Source: Opisthocomus hoazin (Eukaryota > Chordata > Aves > Opisthocomiformes > Opisthocomidae). From it: a stretch of DNA of 64,000 nt. The position numbers and the translations under genes were made by a program. Under the pieces are notes generated by a model. That model searched no databases. It saw only the letters and a program-made list of their open reading frames with translations, and was not told where the DNA came from. Location: contig NC_134443.1 in assembly GCF_030867145.1 (NCBI RefSeq), forward strand, positions 1,736,001 to 1,800,000, given 5' to 3'. Shown here piece by piece: positions 44,591-64,000 of this stretch. Position 1 is the stretch's first letter, and each line of letters begins with the position of its first letter.

Positions 44591-47500
44591 TCAGTAAGCC
44601 ACAGCCCCAGGGTCCCGCGGGATGCTAAAAAGTACATCCGCTTTGGCGTTGATAAAATAGGTGGCGAGGAGAGAGAAGATCAGAATGGCAATGCCCACAA
44701 CCAAAGTGATTATCTAGGAAGGGATGAGAAACACTTAGCATTGTTGTTACAAACACACACCTGCAGCATCTCACAGAATCTGCATCAAATGGGGTCTCTG
44801 TCAGCAAGCTACAGAGACCAGCTCACTACTGAGGCACTGCGTACATTGAAATAAAAAGATACTCCAAGAACCCTACAGATTTAGACAAAGCTAACTGCCA
44901 GACAGGGTCAGGTCAGCTTTCATTGGAGTTATCTACAGTGCACACAAACTGTTGCTTAAAAGAAAAGGTAAGAAAGCTGTATCTGGGATGAAGAACATAC
45001 CATGTTTCGGGGCGCTCGACGCAGTGCAAAGATTTTTAGCAAGCATTTAATGTAACACTTTGGCTACTCCTGCATGAACTGTCACCTCCTCCAGCAAGGA
45101 GCTGCAAAAGCCTTCAACAAGCACAGCTGCTGGCAGAACCAACAGCTGCCCATAGCCTTTGCATAACTGAGATCATCTCCTGCTCAGCACCCTTCCTGAA
45201 GCCTAAGTGCCAGACCAGTCTAAGGCCTCCTTCGACTCCTTCCCGACAGCCCTTCTCCTTGCACGGCAGAACCGCTGCTCCCAGTGTCCCCTGGGTATCT
45301 CAGAACAGCTCCCAGGCAGCAGCCAGACACTCATGTGCCGCTACAACTCTCTCAGTACATCGGGTCAACATCTCAGGGCTGGCTGGGCTCAAACCGTGTA
45401 TCTCCAGGGCACCAGTGCCTGCTGGGCGGCAACAGGCTGAGCGACACAGGCAGGGCATTGTGCTTGCCTGACAGTGTCAGCAAGGCCTGGTGCTACACAT
45501 GTAAATTGCTCAGATTTCAAATAACCCTCTGAGAGATGCAACAATCGCCTGGGCTCGCATGGCCTTTGGGTGGCTTGCTGCTAGCACACGATGACGACAG
45601 CGCCGTGCACTCCTGAGTCTGTCCTGACAGGGTATGACATCATTAACAGCCAACCAGAGGGCATCAGGACAGGCACAGAGTCTCAAAGTGACTGTACGCT
45701 TAACCCTTCTTCTGCTGGCACTTCACACCCAGCTACGGGCTGCTTAGAATCGAGACACCGAACCAACAGCAGCTTTCGTTCGTGGAGGTTTGTGCAGAAG
45801 CTCTTTCTGCGCTGTCGAGAGGGGATTCGAACGGCAGGAAGGAAGATCAGGGCTGCACATCAGGCAAAACACCTGAACAGCCAGAGTCCCTGGCATGGCT
45901 TCCTGTGCTTGGGGAAGGAGTTCAGACTCCTGTCACTTCTATCTTTTATTCACAGAGCTCGGCTTGCTCATGGGACTCCTGATTATCCCTGCACTGTCTC
46001 AGCCTCAGCAACAAGGTTATTAACCCACGAACGGCTGGAGGTGGTAGGGTTATCACCCTAAGGTGCCTTCTCGGTTACCTCATCCTCAAGGATCAAAGCC
46101 AGGCTGCTCTTAACTGGGGAGCTCACACAGGATGACGGCACAAGATCTTGCAACAAACCCTGCTTCTCCAGCTGTCAGGAGATGTTAGCCAAAGCTAGCC
46201 ATGTTTTTTTCCTCCAATTCCTTTTCCAGACATGTACAAACTCACCTCTAGCTCCTTGCTGGCTACGAGAAATATTCGGGCACGGATCTCTTTCCACCGA
46301 CTCTCCGTCCATGTGGAGTACTCTGTGGATCCCCACTGCCTCAGCTCAAAGGCAGGAGACAGTGCTTTGCTTAGGTGAACAGTTGACCGAACACAGTAGG
46401 GGACTCGTGATGTTGAGTTAGGGTCCAGAGAACCCTGCACCCAGGCATATTCGTACATCTGCAGAGAAAACGGGAGAGTGAGAGACAGCAAACAGCCGCT
46501 ACCAAATAAGCAGATTATCCCCTTGCTCTGGAACCTCACCCGTGTCTCTGGGGAGAGAGGGGCTTTACTGACTGTTCTCACTGTAAGGGGATCCTTTTGC
46601 CCACTCCTCCCCTGCCCCTGAGCATGAAGATGCCTCCTTGTTGGAGGAGTATTCCAGTTCTCCCATGTGTTCTTACGAGCAATAGAAAGCATTCCTAACC
46701 AGCTTTCCTCAACAGCAGAAACCAGCAAATTGGACAGTGGATCTGTCCTCACCCACCATCCCACTCTAACGGACACTTACTTCTGTCTCACTGCTGGGTG
46801 TTTTTTCAGGGTTCAGGCACTCTTCCTTCGTGAGGTTAACAACAGTGCCTGTGAGGTTGGCCAGGACGTACTGTACAAGGTAGGTAGTGTTCACAGGGCT
46901 GGAAACGGCAACGTAATGTTGGGGCACATCACCTGGAACAGTCAGAGAAAAGGGATGGGCGGGGAGATGGCCAGAAGCAGACGATGTTAGGATGGTGCTT
47001 TAGAAAGCTGCCAGGCAACATATGGGGTCAAACCCATTCCTGGGTTCTTCTCCCCTGTGTTACTCTTACCCAGAATTCCTTTTATGTCTGGTTTAATGAT
47101 GGACTGAAACCAGGAATTGTTCATTTTAATCAGAAACCCATACAGCATTCGAGAGACCTGGAAAGAGATGGAAATTGGTTTATAAAAAGAGGAGAGAAAA
47201 GAGTGTCTTAACAGCTATACCTCTCAAGATCATTTGGCTGACAGATGCTTCCCACTACAAGGGCCAAGAGCACAGCAAAGCAGAGACTGTATGTCCCAAG
47301 CGTACATAACTCGGGACGGAGCTGTGAAAATTGGGTTTGATTCCAGCTCTACTGACTCCTTCGCTGAGCCCTGTCGCACACATTGCCATTTCACCTCACC
47401 TTCCTCTTCTGCTTTGTGGAACGAGAATAAAGGAGCTCTGTTTTGTCGAGGGCTCGTGAAGCTTAACGTCTGCCCTGAGATCGTGAGGCAAGGAACTAGA

Positions 47501-50500
47501 GAAGGGTGAAAGGTTTTTTTCATTCAGCTGTGGTGGGGAAAGGGATAAGGGGGGAGGCAAAGCCCTCGTGGAAACAGACAGGACAGCATGCTGTGTAAAC
47601 ACATATAAACAGAGACAGAAGGGAAGTACGTGAGGGCTCATCAGAGATGCCAGGGACTCAATTCCATCTGCTCGTACCGTTTTTGGATCTGCCTGAATAG
47701 CAGAGGTGTTGTTGGCTCCCCCTGCAAGCCGGTAGAGAGCACGGGCGACCACTGTGGCAACTTCTGCCAGGGACTGCAAAGGAAGAGCGCTCTGTGTTAA
47801 TCAAGATAGGCAGATCCAGCAAAACAAGCAAGGAGAGCAAGCCAGAATCTACACATCCATCAGAACACTTACATCGTGCTAGCGTTTCAATGCCTATCGC
47901 CTCTGTCACTGTACAAAGCACTCCTTCCTTCCTTCTGCCCTTTTAGCAAACAGCTTTCACACTCTCCCCACGACCCTGCTTCGGTCTGCCCCTACCCAAA
48001 GCCCCATCCACCCCAGACTCAGCAGCTAAGGAAAACACAAAGTAGGAACCTTGGCTGTGTCTGTGACATACTCCAAGGTCTCCTCAGGCGTAAGCCCCTC
48101 GGGGTATTGCATCCGGATGTTCTCTGGAGTGTCGTACATGCTCTGGTAGTATCTGAAAAGAAGGCGGCAAACAGAGGTTGGGGAGGGGCGGAAAGCGACC
48201 ACAGGGCATGGAATTCAATTCAGAGCGTGCCTAAAGCAAACAGTGGGAGCAGTCTCCAGGGAGCAGAGATACAGCCCTGCCAAAGCACTGCCCTGCCACA
48301 CGCTCCTTAAACCATTTAATGAGGCTTTATAATTAACTTGGCCCTTCCACAGCTTCTCCCATCTGAGGATCTCCAAACAATTTACAAACTGTGATTAGCT
48401 TTCAGGTGGGCAACAGCCCAATCTATTAAACGGGTAGAGAAACTGAGGCAAGGACAGCCCATGCAGAAAGTCTCCTGGGAAGAGGGCTTCTGAGGCAAGT
48501 TGTGCCACTGGATTTTATTAATGCCTTATCTTGAAGGTGGTGAGGAATTCCAAGTGAACGCTATGAGAGATTTAGACCAAGGTAACTGCAGCACACGCAG
48601 CTGAACTGGAAATCGGGCTGAAAGCCCACTTTGCAGTCTATGCACCCGACATTCCCAGCCAACCTGGGACTGATCTCCCCAGGTTAAAGATGGGCCACAC
48701 AGCAGTGAGCTGCGCTTTCTTCCACCCCAGCTGTTTATACCCCTTTAGAGCAGTGCAGATTTAGAGGTGAAAGGGAAGTTACTTCCCCTTGGTTGCTACA
48801 GAGATTCTCAGAAACAGCAGAGAAGGACAGAATATGAAGGGAAAGAGACAATTTGAAGAGTCTCGGGGAGAGGCGTGTGTCTGTCCTCTACCCCACATTT
48901 CCACTTCCAAAGTCAAAGAGGAGCAGGGGATCCCCAAAGAACATGCTGTAGTAGGGTCATGTGGGGTGAATGAAAGTTCCCTTTCCAATGCCTGGGGCTT
49001 TCTGCCATCAAAAATACAGAGCTATATTAAATTAAAAAAAAAAAAAAAGGCAACTAGCTTCTGGAAGAACAGATGAGGCTTAGGCACGCTCAGTTGCCAT
49101 TTGCTCACCTCTGGCTCCCAGCCAGCTGTGGGGAACATTTTCTGTACAAAACTGGATTTCTTTCGGTTGTCAGAATAATTATGTTGCGCTCGTTCAGTTA
49201 CATGGCACACGTTTGCTCCTCGGCTCCCGCCGGACTGCCGCTCTACATGTATGTGAGGCAGCACACCCCTGGCAGAGGCCTTGCAGGAGCTCAGATGCCC
49301 TCTGCTGGCTTCGCAGCCTTCGGCCGGGGGCCAGCCTCTGCCCATCCACCCGGCAGAAGTTACCTGTTCTGGAAGGCAGTCCTGTGGTCGGTCAGGACCA
49401 CTCCGGGGATGTGCCGGGCCCGAAGGAAGCGCTGGAAGGAAGATGGAGGAAGAGGCTGCGAAAATCCAGCTTCCTGCAAAGTCACGGTTGCTCCCACACT
49501 GCTGTTACTCAGAATATCTAGCAAGTTTCTAACCTGAAAGAAGAGGAAAAAAAGCACTGTTCCACTGCTCTTTCGGGTGTATATCATCTTCAGAAAGGTT
49601 AACAACCTGATCATCTGCAGCGTGCTAAAGATCCCACAGCATTTTGGTTAGATGAACAGCCACAGATTGCTTTCTATTACCTGCCCTTCAACAGATTCGT
49701 TCATCCGAGAGACGGGGTCTGTATGCATCCATAAAACTGAGCCATTCCTTAGAGCCACCTCCAAGAAAAAAAAACCCACCATAAGTACATGGTTGGACAT
49801 CACTGAGTCTTGCAGTGCAGGGAAGTTCAGTCCAGGGAAAAATCAATACCAGTGAAAGGCTGGCTGGGAAAACCACAGCTAAATTACCACAGAGACAGAG
49901 GGAATAAAAAGGTCCCCTAACTTATCCCACACCTGATTCAACTCCACAAAGGAATGAATGTTGCCCAAGCGGAGAGGAAATTTGTCTTTTTCCATATCGT
50001 ATACCATTCGTGAGCTGCCAATGTAATCAAAGGTCTCCTGTAATAGAAAAAAACAAACCATACATGAATCATATACGGATAGTTGCCGGGCACAACTAAC
50101 GGCAATGTTTGAGAGGCTGAGGTGGACCAAAACCAAGAGTTTGAGGGCCAACTGCTGCACCAAGCATTTCTGAAGGTTCGCAGAGCCTGGAACACGCCAG
50201 AAGACCAAAGGAAATATTACATTGTGCCTGGCTCCAAAGATAAAGGCATTGTAGGAAGTGATGGAGCAAAGGACAAAAAGGAAGGCAAAAAAATATAGGA
50301 AACGATTATTGGATTCCACAGACAAGAAAGGCACAGAGGCAAAGTCAGACTTCAGTGAGCACCAGTATCTAGCAAGGTACTTTTACTCTAAGTAACAACA
50401 GAGGCATTAACACAGCGTTTGCGCTGGCTCAAGTCATCCTCTTTGTTTTTTGGTAAGGAGGACAGCAAGTCAGGGAAAAGGGCAATTCTCCATTCCAGGA

Positions 50501-53500
50501 ATTAAACATGCCAAGCTTTCCTGAAAGGAGGGATGTCTGCTTCCCCGGAAAAAAGGGAGGGAAGGCTAGATGGCAGAAATGAGCCTGTCAAGGGAGCTGC
50601 AAGAAGCTGAGCATTGCCTGGGGAAGAACAGGCGCCCCTAAAAAGAGAATCCCCACAACAAAGCAGGGCAACAAAGTCAGGCGAGCCACCAGACTCCCCT
50701 CTTGACTAATTTACAGCCAAGTCTCATCATTCCTCCTAGATCCCGGGAGCGTGACAGAGAATGCCTGCTCCATAGGGCTGTATGCCTGTCTCCCCCAGGG
50801 AAATTCTGACCAGGGATACGTGTGTTGAGGAGGGTGAATGAAGGGAATCACAGCCGCAGCATGGGGCTGGAGGAGCCAGTTTCACAAAGCTGCACAAAAG
50901 AAGCCATCAGTGTAGATGCCTTGAGGGGAACATCAGCTGTTGGCCATCAGTCCCTCCTCCAAGCGCTTGCTCTGCTCTTCCACAGCTGCCAGCTCCAGTG
51001 CTGGGCTCTCAGAAATGAGCTACATTTCGCTGCTGTCAACACATATATTTTTAATCTAGCCTTTTCTGGGCTTCATTTCAGAATTTAAAGCCTGGCCATC
51101 GCAGTTCATCCTGAACGGGGGTGAGGCAGAGAACAAACACACATACAGACAGGCACACCGGGAGGGGACAGGAGGGAAAGCTAAGTTTGTGTCGTTCAAT
51201 CAGAATGAACTGTGGGGCAGAATATGGGCTGCCCCAGTGGAAGCTCCATCTGCTGCTGTTATCCCAGTGCAATTAAGATCCTCTTCTCACTGGGGGAGTG
51301 GAGAGAACCATGGCATGTGGACGCAGATAAATGACTCCGCACAAGGAGCAGGGAAAAAGTTCATTTGCAGCGAGCCAAGGGCTGATTTGCTATCTTGGAG
51401 CAAGCCAAACGGTGGAGCGATGCCGCTGCTCTTACCCCTTGGAAGAAGGTGAACATTATATTCCTTTGCAGCAAATGAACATCTGATGCTTTATGAAGGG
51501 CTTCAGCAGCAGCCAAGTGGGTCACAAAAGAAGAGACAGCGCTCTCTGCCCCAGGTGCAATGTTCCAGAAGAAGGAATGGCTGTCAATCTGTAAGCGTGA
51601 ACAGGAGGCGTAAGAAATGTGCACACAAACAGAGCAATATCGTATTGGGAAAGCAAATCTATCCCCTCGCTCCTACCCCACTGATAAGGGAAGAACGAAA
51701 GCACCTCGCCCAACGAAACTTAAAACACCAACTGCATCGCTGTGGCAGCCCTGAGGCCTCAGAGCCCTGCCACTGCCGCCACCCCTCAGCCCCGGCCTGA
51801 AAACTGAGATTAGGAAGCGTGCCATAATTTTAAGGCTGGCATCGCTGGTCAGCATGGGCCTCTGAGACAGTGACAAAACGGAGTTTTGGACTTACATCTC
51901 TGGAGGGTGTAAAGTGACTGTAAAACAGACTGCGAGACAGGGAAGTGAACTCCCTTCTCAGCTCTGACACTGACTCACTGCTTGACACACCACAAAATCT
52001 CCATGTGATTCAGCCTGCCCCCCTCAAAAATATAGATGAGCCAACCATGCTGCCTCCCTCTGCAACACATTTTAAGGATGTGAAAAATCTTAGGAAAGCG
52101 TAACAGACATGCTAACTATTTCTACTTGTCTGGTTCCATCAGTGAAGAAATGCTGAAGAAGTGTCACGTTAACAAGAGGGAAAGAAACAAAATGCAGATG
52201 TCTTTATAGCGTAACAATAGGTAAAAGACTCCTACTTGCAGAAACACAATAGCCAGTCAGATGCAAAAGAAGGTTTGGAACATGGGAATAAATGAAAATC
52301 TATGAGGAATATACTCCCATGAGCCTCTAAGCCTCTAAACTTCCCAGAATCCTTCCAGTCCACGCTCTACAAAGCAAGATTAAGCGGTACCTACTCGTGT
52401 AGCAACAAGAATAACTTCTTTCTCAGGATCGACTTTTCCAGAGGAATTGATAGGTTGCAAGGTGCTCCACACATTGTAGTCAAGCAGAGGATCACATACA
52501 ACCTCTAGGAAATAGAAACAACATCGCCTACGTTGAGACTACAGCAGTGGTGCATGAGAAATGAGCTTTCTGGTCAGCTGTAGCTCCCCAGTGGACCTAT
52601 CACAGGAGCAAACTGCTGCTCAGCAGGGCTCAAGTCCTGGTCCCAGGAAAACATTCACCAGGACCAGGATTTCAGTTCATGCACGCACAGTCTAACGGAG
52701 CAGTAATCTTAGAGCCATTCTTGATGATCTGTGTAGCAGGTATTAGGCACCTTTCTCAGCCAGCACTTCTTCTACATATTATTTTTGAAACTGATGACAA
52801 ACATCGCCCAAAACTCCTTACCAGTCAGTTTATTCTGAAAAGGCTCAGTTAGCAAGCAAGCCTTTACGGAGCTCTAAAATTTTTGTTCTTTTGCACAGCT
52901 GTATTCCACCGGGATTTTTACCACCAGCCTCACCCCACATCACGACAAGGAAAGAGGAATCCGCTCACCTGGATTAATGCTGAAGGTGCTTTGGAGGGAG
53001 CTGCGTCTCATGCAGGTAACCGTGCTGGTGACAGCGTGCATGTGGGAGAAAAGCTGCATGGCACAGAGAGGGTACTCGGGGCCAGATCCATCACGAGGGA
53101 CATTATGGTCTTGATAACACTGGATGGAAACAAAAATCATTACAAAGCTTAGCCTTTCTTAGCTTAGCATTGTGTGTTCTATATAAAATTGGATCATACA
53201 TTTTTACTGCAGATTTCAACATCTAAACCGAGAGAAAACAAAACTTCTGCCCCCTTTCCTGAGCTGTGTAGCAGTTCCCCTCTTCTACTCGCTGAGGAAG
53301 TGCAGTACCTGCTTAATAACTTGAGTCTCATTGGCATCTTCAAGGAGAAAAATAGGGAAATCAAAATCCTCATATGAAAGTCCACTCCCCACAGGATTCC
53401 ACACAGTCTTATTGCAGTGTGCAAACTGAGGGCCGTAATCTTCGGAATAGACACCTGGAAACAGAAAGAAATGGGCAAATCTGAGCTTGCAAGAGAATAA

Positions 53501-56500
53501 CAGACTGCAGGAGAGGTAGGGCCTGCTGAGAAAATAGCAGCAAATCCAGAATGAGAACCATTACAGGCTGAGGAACCAGCTGACAAAAGCTTGGAGAGAT
53601 GGAGTTGGTCACTGCATGCGGCAGAGTGGCAGAGACAGAGCGCCGTGCCACGCAGAGTGAGAAACATGCCTGCTCGAAGCCATCCCATGCCAGGAGGCTG
53701 GCACGAGCACTCAGCGAGCATTTATCACATGCTGAGAGAGTGGAGGAGGCACACAGAGCAACATTATACTTCAAAAGGAGGAACATACAAACCCGCTTTT
53801 TCTGAGCTCGTCATGTGCTGGAAGTACCCCTAAGGCATCCATAATGTGCCAATCATTTTAACACCTAGATACCGTGCAAACAGCACGAAGGCAGAGACGT
53901 GACAAATGCCAGCACACCAAACTCATCTCGGGAGCGTGCACGGCATCCTTCACAGCAGAAAGCTTTGGGCAAACCTCAGAAGGTGCAGCAGATTCTCCCC
54001 TCAAAGTGCAATACAGTAAACTTGAAGCAGGAAAAAACAGGGAAATGAAAACCTAACTGAAACCATAGGGGGAATTCAGGGAGGCAGAATGTCATTTGAA
54101 AAAGTAGTGACTCAGCCTATGCAAACACAAGATGTTTTACCGATCACATGTGGACAAAGTGTAAGCATCACATGTTGAAGAAGTTACAACAACCCTTGAT
54201 CAGGTTTAACACTTTAGTGTCTTAATGTTGTTTCAACCAGCTTATCGACCAGTCTTCCCCCAAACACCTGTCCCAGCCCTTGCTGAGGAACGATGGGATT
54301 CCAGGTCAGACCAGCTGCTTCGAAAGCACGTACCGGGCCTGCTAGCTTGAACACCATTTTGACATTAAGGCGTAGCTGCCATTTCAGCTACCCTTTGCAC
54401 TTCTTGCTTTGATTGTGCAATGTAAAGGCATCACTTCTCTTCCTCCTATAAAGACTTAACATTTCCTCACCAAACCCATCATTGGGGCACTGCAAACCAG
54501 GAGAGAATCCCTGCGGAGGGCTAGGGTCGGCAGCGGCCACAGCAAGGCCGGACACTCGCGAGGTTCCCTTCAGCTGCAGCATCACCCTCCTGAAGAGAGA
54601 AAATACGAGTGAAATGATGAATTCGTTAGTGAAGAGTCACAATCCAAGACATGCTGACAGTCAAGCATGTGATGATTCTTTTGATCAAAATAACCCCACA
54701 TCCCTTTTTTTTATCTGCTCAGATCTGTGTAAGATTATGCAGACAGCAACAAGCAGAAAACTTCAGCCACTTCTTTGCTGCTTTGACCAGCAAGAGATGT
54801 GACCAATCTTAATCACGTTGTTTAATGAACTTTAGTAACTGCTACAGCGATGAACACGGCATGAGAATTTAGACAGAGCAGAGCTCTTCTAACAGCAAAA
54901 CAGCACATTTAAGAAGAAATAAATTCAGGCACTAAAACACAGCAAACCCACAAATGTTTCAACCTCACTGTACTTCAGTGCAGTCAGGGCCGATTCTGCC
55001 ATCTGTCACTTGAAGAATTACATTTTCATCACCAGATTAGGAACCCATATTGGTCTTCTGGGCTCCAGTCACCCTGGGAAGGTAAAAACGGCTGATGACT
55101 GACCTGTTGAAGAGGTTCCCATCTAGCAGTATCATGTAGGGTGGGTGCGGGCCATCAGCAAGCACCCAGTTCAGGTCCTCCTCCTTCTCAACCACGTGGA
55201 TCACTCCCGTGTCTCCGCTGATGGAGGCTGTGGAAAGAGAGCGTGCCCTTCACGGTTTCACAGGGATCTACTTTGTTCACACACCCAAACCACCCTGGAA
55301 CAGCAGGGCAGTATGTTACTTAGGGCTTTAGGGAAGAACAGCTCAAGGAAGCAATTTGGTGAAGCGGCACCATTTCACTAGAGCAGGACAGAAAACGGAA
55401 TGGTGGCTTACAGTAGCGCGAAAAAAAAGCTGAACAGCTTAAATTAAGAAATGAGCACTCATGCTTTGAAAGCATCTTTTGTTTCAGCACATCAAAGCAC
55501 CAAAGGACTTCCAGCTAACAAAGCACCAAAAGTCTCCAGTGACTGAAGAGAATAAGGAAGGACAGCAGAGAGAAAGGCACGAGGGGGCCCAGTCACAGCA
55601 GCAGTTCAGTGCTGCCCCTCGGCAGAGAGTAAAGGCTGCAAATTCAGAAACCCAAAGAGCACAAGGGGCAAAAGATTGTGACAGCAAAAGGGGACGAGCA
55701 ACAAAGCAGGTCCACCGCTCGTCATTTCACCCCGTGCCAAAGAAAACAGACGACGGACAAAGCACTTTCAGGAGCAGCTACTGATAAAAACAAGCACTTT
55801 GTCAACTCCCACTGTTCGTAGCTGCTGTCACTGTTGGAAACGGCCTGTGAGCGGGAAGGCAGGCCCGCGTACGGCTGTCTGCCCAAACACAAGGCTCACA
55901 CAGAGGGTGGAAGGAGAGTCAGAGACCCTTGTACCCTGGGTTATCTGACAGACCAAGTGCAGCTGTGCTGCCCTGCAGTGGCTGCTGTCAACCTCTGCCG
56001 CAGGGAGTGGCTCACTGGGGAAGCAAAATGGAACTGGAAATGATCAAAACACTGAGTCACACTAACGTCAGCCAGGAGTACTGCTTGAATGGGGTTCCCT
56101 TAGCTGGCTTTTAATTTTCAGTCACACAGTCCTGCCGTGCCCTTTTCAATACAACAAAAAAACCTTACAAAGTTAACAAGCACTGCACAAGCCCCAAACC
56201 CTCTGCTCCCGTCAGATGCCACCTCCTCGCTTCTTCACTCCCTGCTCCCTTTCTCTTGCCCTCCATCAACCCCAAAGCATTCTGCAGCGCTCACAGCTTT
56301 GCCTCGTACCCCTAGAAGCTGTGGCTTCCTTTTCTCCTGTGCGCATGCTGACTGCACAAGCTCAAAACGCTGGTGCTTTGGCAGGGGTTTTCGAGGTCTG
56401 TAGGAACAGAGTCTCTCTAAGGTCTCCACCCCTCAATTTAGCAGAAACAGGTCAGCATATTCAGCTTTAACGGAGTGGGATTGGAAAACAAGGAAAACGG

Positions 56501-57057
56501 CACTGACAACAAGGGCAACGCTGATCTAGGCAAGTCCAACAGGAGAGCCGCATTGCACCCCGTCACCCACGGCACGGGTACCCCCAGCAGCAGCTCTGTA
56601 CTCACACTGGCAGCCGATCTGGTGGGTGGCATTCAGGAGGCGAACGCACGGCGCCGTTTTGTTCAGCGGGATGTAGATCTTCCTCTCAACCGAGTTCCCC
56701 CGGCAGGAGCCTGGGGAGAAGACACAGACCCCCTCAGAGAGGGACACACCAGCGGCTCCCCGCATCTCAGCAGGCTCTCCTCCACTCAGAGGGGCACAGG
56801 CGAGGGCTCCCAGTGCCGCCATCTCAAAGGGGGCCAGGCGAGGCTCTCCCCACCTCCGCCTCAATCGTGGAGCGGCCCCGAACCGGGGGACGCCAGGCCC
56901 GCCCCACCCCGCCCCTCTCCCCGTCAGCCTCACCCGCTGCCAGCACGGCGAGAAGCAGCCCCCGGAGCAGCCCCCGCCAGGCCGGGAGCGGGGCCCGGCA
57001 GCTCCCCGCAGCGGCCTCCATCCCCCGGCAGCCCCAGGCGCCCCCCGCCACCGCCAT
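44591..57057 (-). CDS. NCSTN: NCSTN, nicastrin (gamma-secretase subunit)
   Basis: Nicastrin is the large glycosylated ectodomain subunit of gamma-secretase, with presenilin, APH1 and PEN2, and helps admit substrates. Seventeen coding exons on the minus strand: 57057-56934, 56710-56606, 55227-55104, 54589-54471, 53454-53309, 53119-52969, 52504-52395, 51588-51436, 50037-49933, 49758-49681, 49533-49364, 48152-48050, 47773-47678, 47157-47070, 46932-46781, 46458-46246 and 44713-44591. All junctions have GT/AG and matching phases and total 719 codons plus stop (human 709). Residues 1-42 form a signal peptide with a leucine-rich core. [20 protein letters not shown] begins the mature part. The DYIGS motif is at about residues 348-352, after the family's ETF. 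A single transmembrane helix is at about 680-702 ([16 protein letters not shown]). The end is PGAVAY, against PGAVSY in human. No break is seen. Confidence 0.97.
48310..48475. repeat. Ancient SINE/LINE-tail remnant (MIR- or L3-like)
   Basis: In NCSTN intron 11, between the exons at 49364 and 48152. 'gaggatctccaaacaattta' followed later by 'gtagagaaactgaggcaagg' matches the order of the old tetrapod repeat with a GAGGATCTCAAAGC...GAAACTGAGGCA core. Heavily diverged; family uncertain. Confidence 0.5.
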
Positions 57058-57242
57058 CTTCCCAGCTCTTCCGCTTCCTCCGCCGCGGCCATGAACAGGC
57101 GCCGCCGGAAGCCGCTCTGCGCCGGCGGGAGGACTGACACTCGATGGTTGCGGCGGAAGCGGAAGTCACCCTGGGGGCACTTCCGGGGCGCCGACGTGGA
57201 GGGGCGGGGAGGTGCCGGTGCCGAGGCCCGCGGCGGGGGACG
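57058..57242. promoter_or_regulatory. Bidirectional NCSTN/COPA promoter
   Basis: Only 185 bases separate the two divergent start codons. There is no TATA box. ETS-type GGAAG words occur at about 57106, 57154 and 57160, with ACTTCCGG at 57179-57186, and an Sp1-type GGGGCGGGG at about 57201-57209. A YY1-type AAGATGGCGG (minus strand) overlaps the NCSTN ATG itself (57060-57051). Both 5' UTRs must be short. The human genes share the same head-to-head layout. Confidence 0.85.
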
Positions 57243-63783
<6,541 letters not shown>

Positions 63784-64000
63784 TGATCCTCTAAAAGCCC
63801 AGAATAATAGCAGAGGAAAAAAAAAAGAGTTTAAACACCTGACTCAGCTCTGAAGAGTGGATTGTAACATTCTTTTTCCGAGTTTAAAATCTGAAATCTG
63901 GAGATGTTTGCGCTGTAACCAAACAGATACAGTTTTCTCTGTACTGAAGGCTCAGTTAAATAGCAGATGTTGTTACCTTGTGTTACTGGAAGCAACAGAG

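Noticed and set aside
56526-57140. Long minus-strand frame running through the NCSTN exon 1/2 region
   Set aside because: It reads through an intron. Splice signals and phase give the true NCSTN exons at 57057-56934 and 56710-56606.

Overview
The window is a piece of a bird genome, most likely from a very GC-rich microchromosome. Several CR1 LINE fragments are present, some ending in the ATTCTGTG-type tail of avian CR1. Introns are short, and long G/C homopolymers and minisatellites are common. The gene order also fits: COPA, NCSTN, NHLH1, VANGL2 and then an immune-receptor-like gene is the order of the human 1q23 segment, which corresponds to chicken chromosome 25. The CR1 subfamily shared by 1-485 and 9670-10340 looks fairly young. 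I cannot name the species.

Layout from left to right. (1) 1-2830: the 3' end of a plus-strand gene for a single-pass membrane protein with a Thr/Pro-rich stalk. It sits tail to tail with VANGL2, where mammals have SLAMF6. (2) 2831-4581: homopolymers, a CCTTGG minisatellite and a 200-base assembly gap. (3) 4582-~22200, minus strand: VANGL2. Seven coding exons add up to 521 codons, the human length, once one extra base in a C5 run is discounted. Upstream are an in-frame N-terminal extension containing an AUA codon, a candidate extra 5' exon, a long GC-rich 5' intron and CpG-island promoter sequence. Two VANGL2 introns are largely minisatellite. (4) 22200-26360: intergenic, with a 21-bp minisatellite. 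(5) 26360-32830, minus strand: NHLH1, with one coding exon, a non-coding first exon and a TATA/CCAAT promoter. (6) 32830-43700: intergenic, with possible enhancer-like motif clusters. (7) 43700-57057, minus strand: NCSTN, 17 coding exons and 719 codons, intact. (8) 57058-57242: a compact bidirectional promoter. (9) 57243-64000, plus strand: COPA exons 1-7 (residues 1-202). The gene continues beyond the window.

The four recognised genes are unrelated housekeeping and developmental genes kept in ancestral order. VANGL2 is the core planar-polarity membrane protein, NHLH1 a neuronal bHLH factor, NCSTN the substrate-receptor subunit of gamma-secretase, and COPA the alpha subunit of the COPI coat. 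NCSTN and COPA share a promoter; I see no other functional coupling. No retroviral element, tRNA, CRISPR array or bacterial-type operon was seen. Exon borders were placed by eye from splice signals, reading phase and remembered vertebrate orthologues; no alignment was run.
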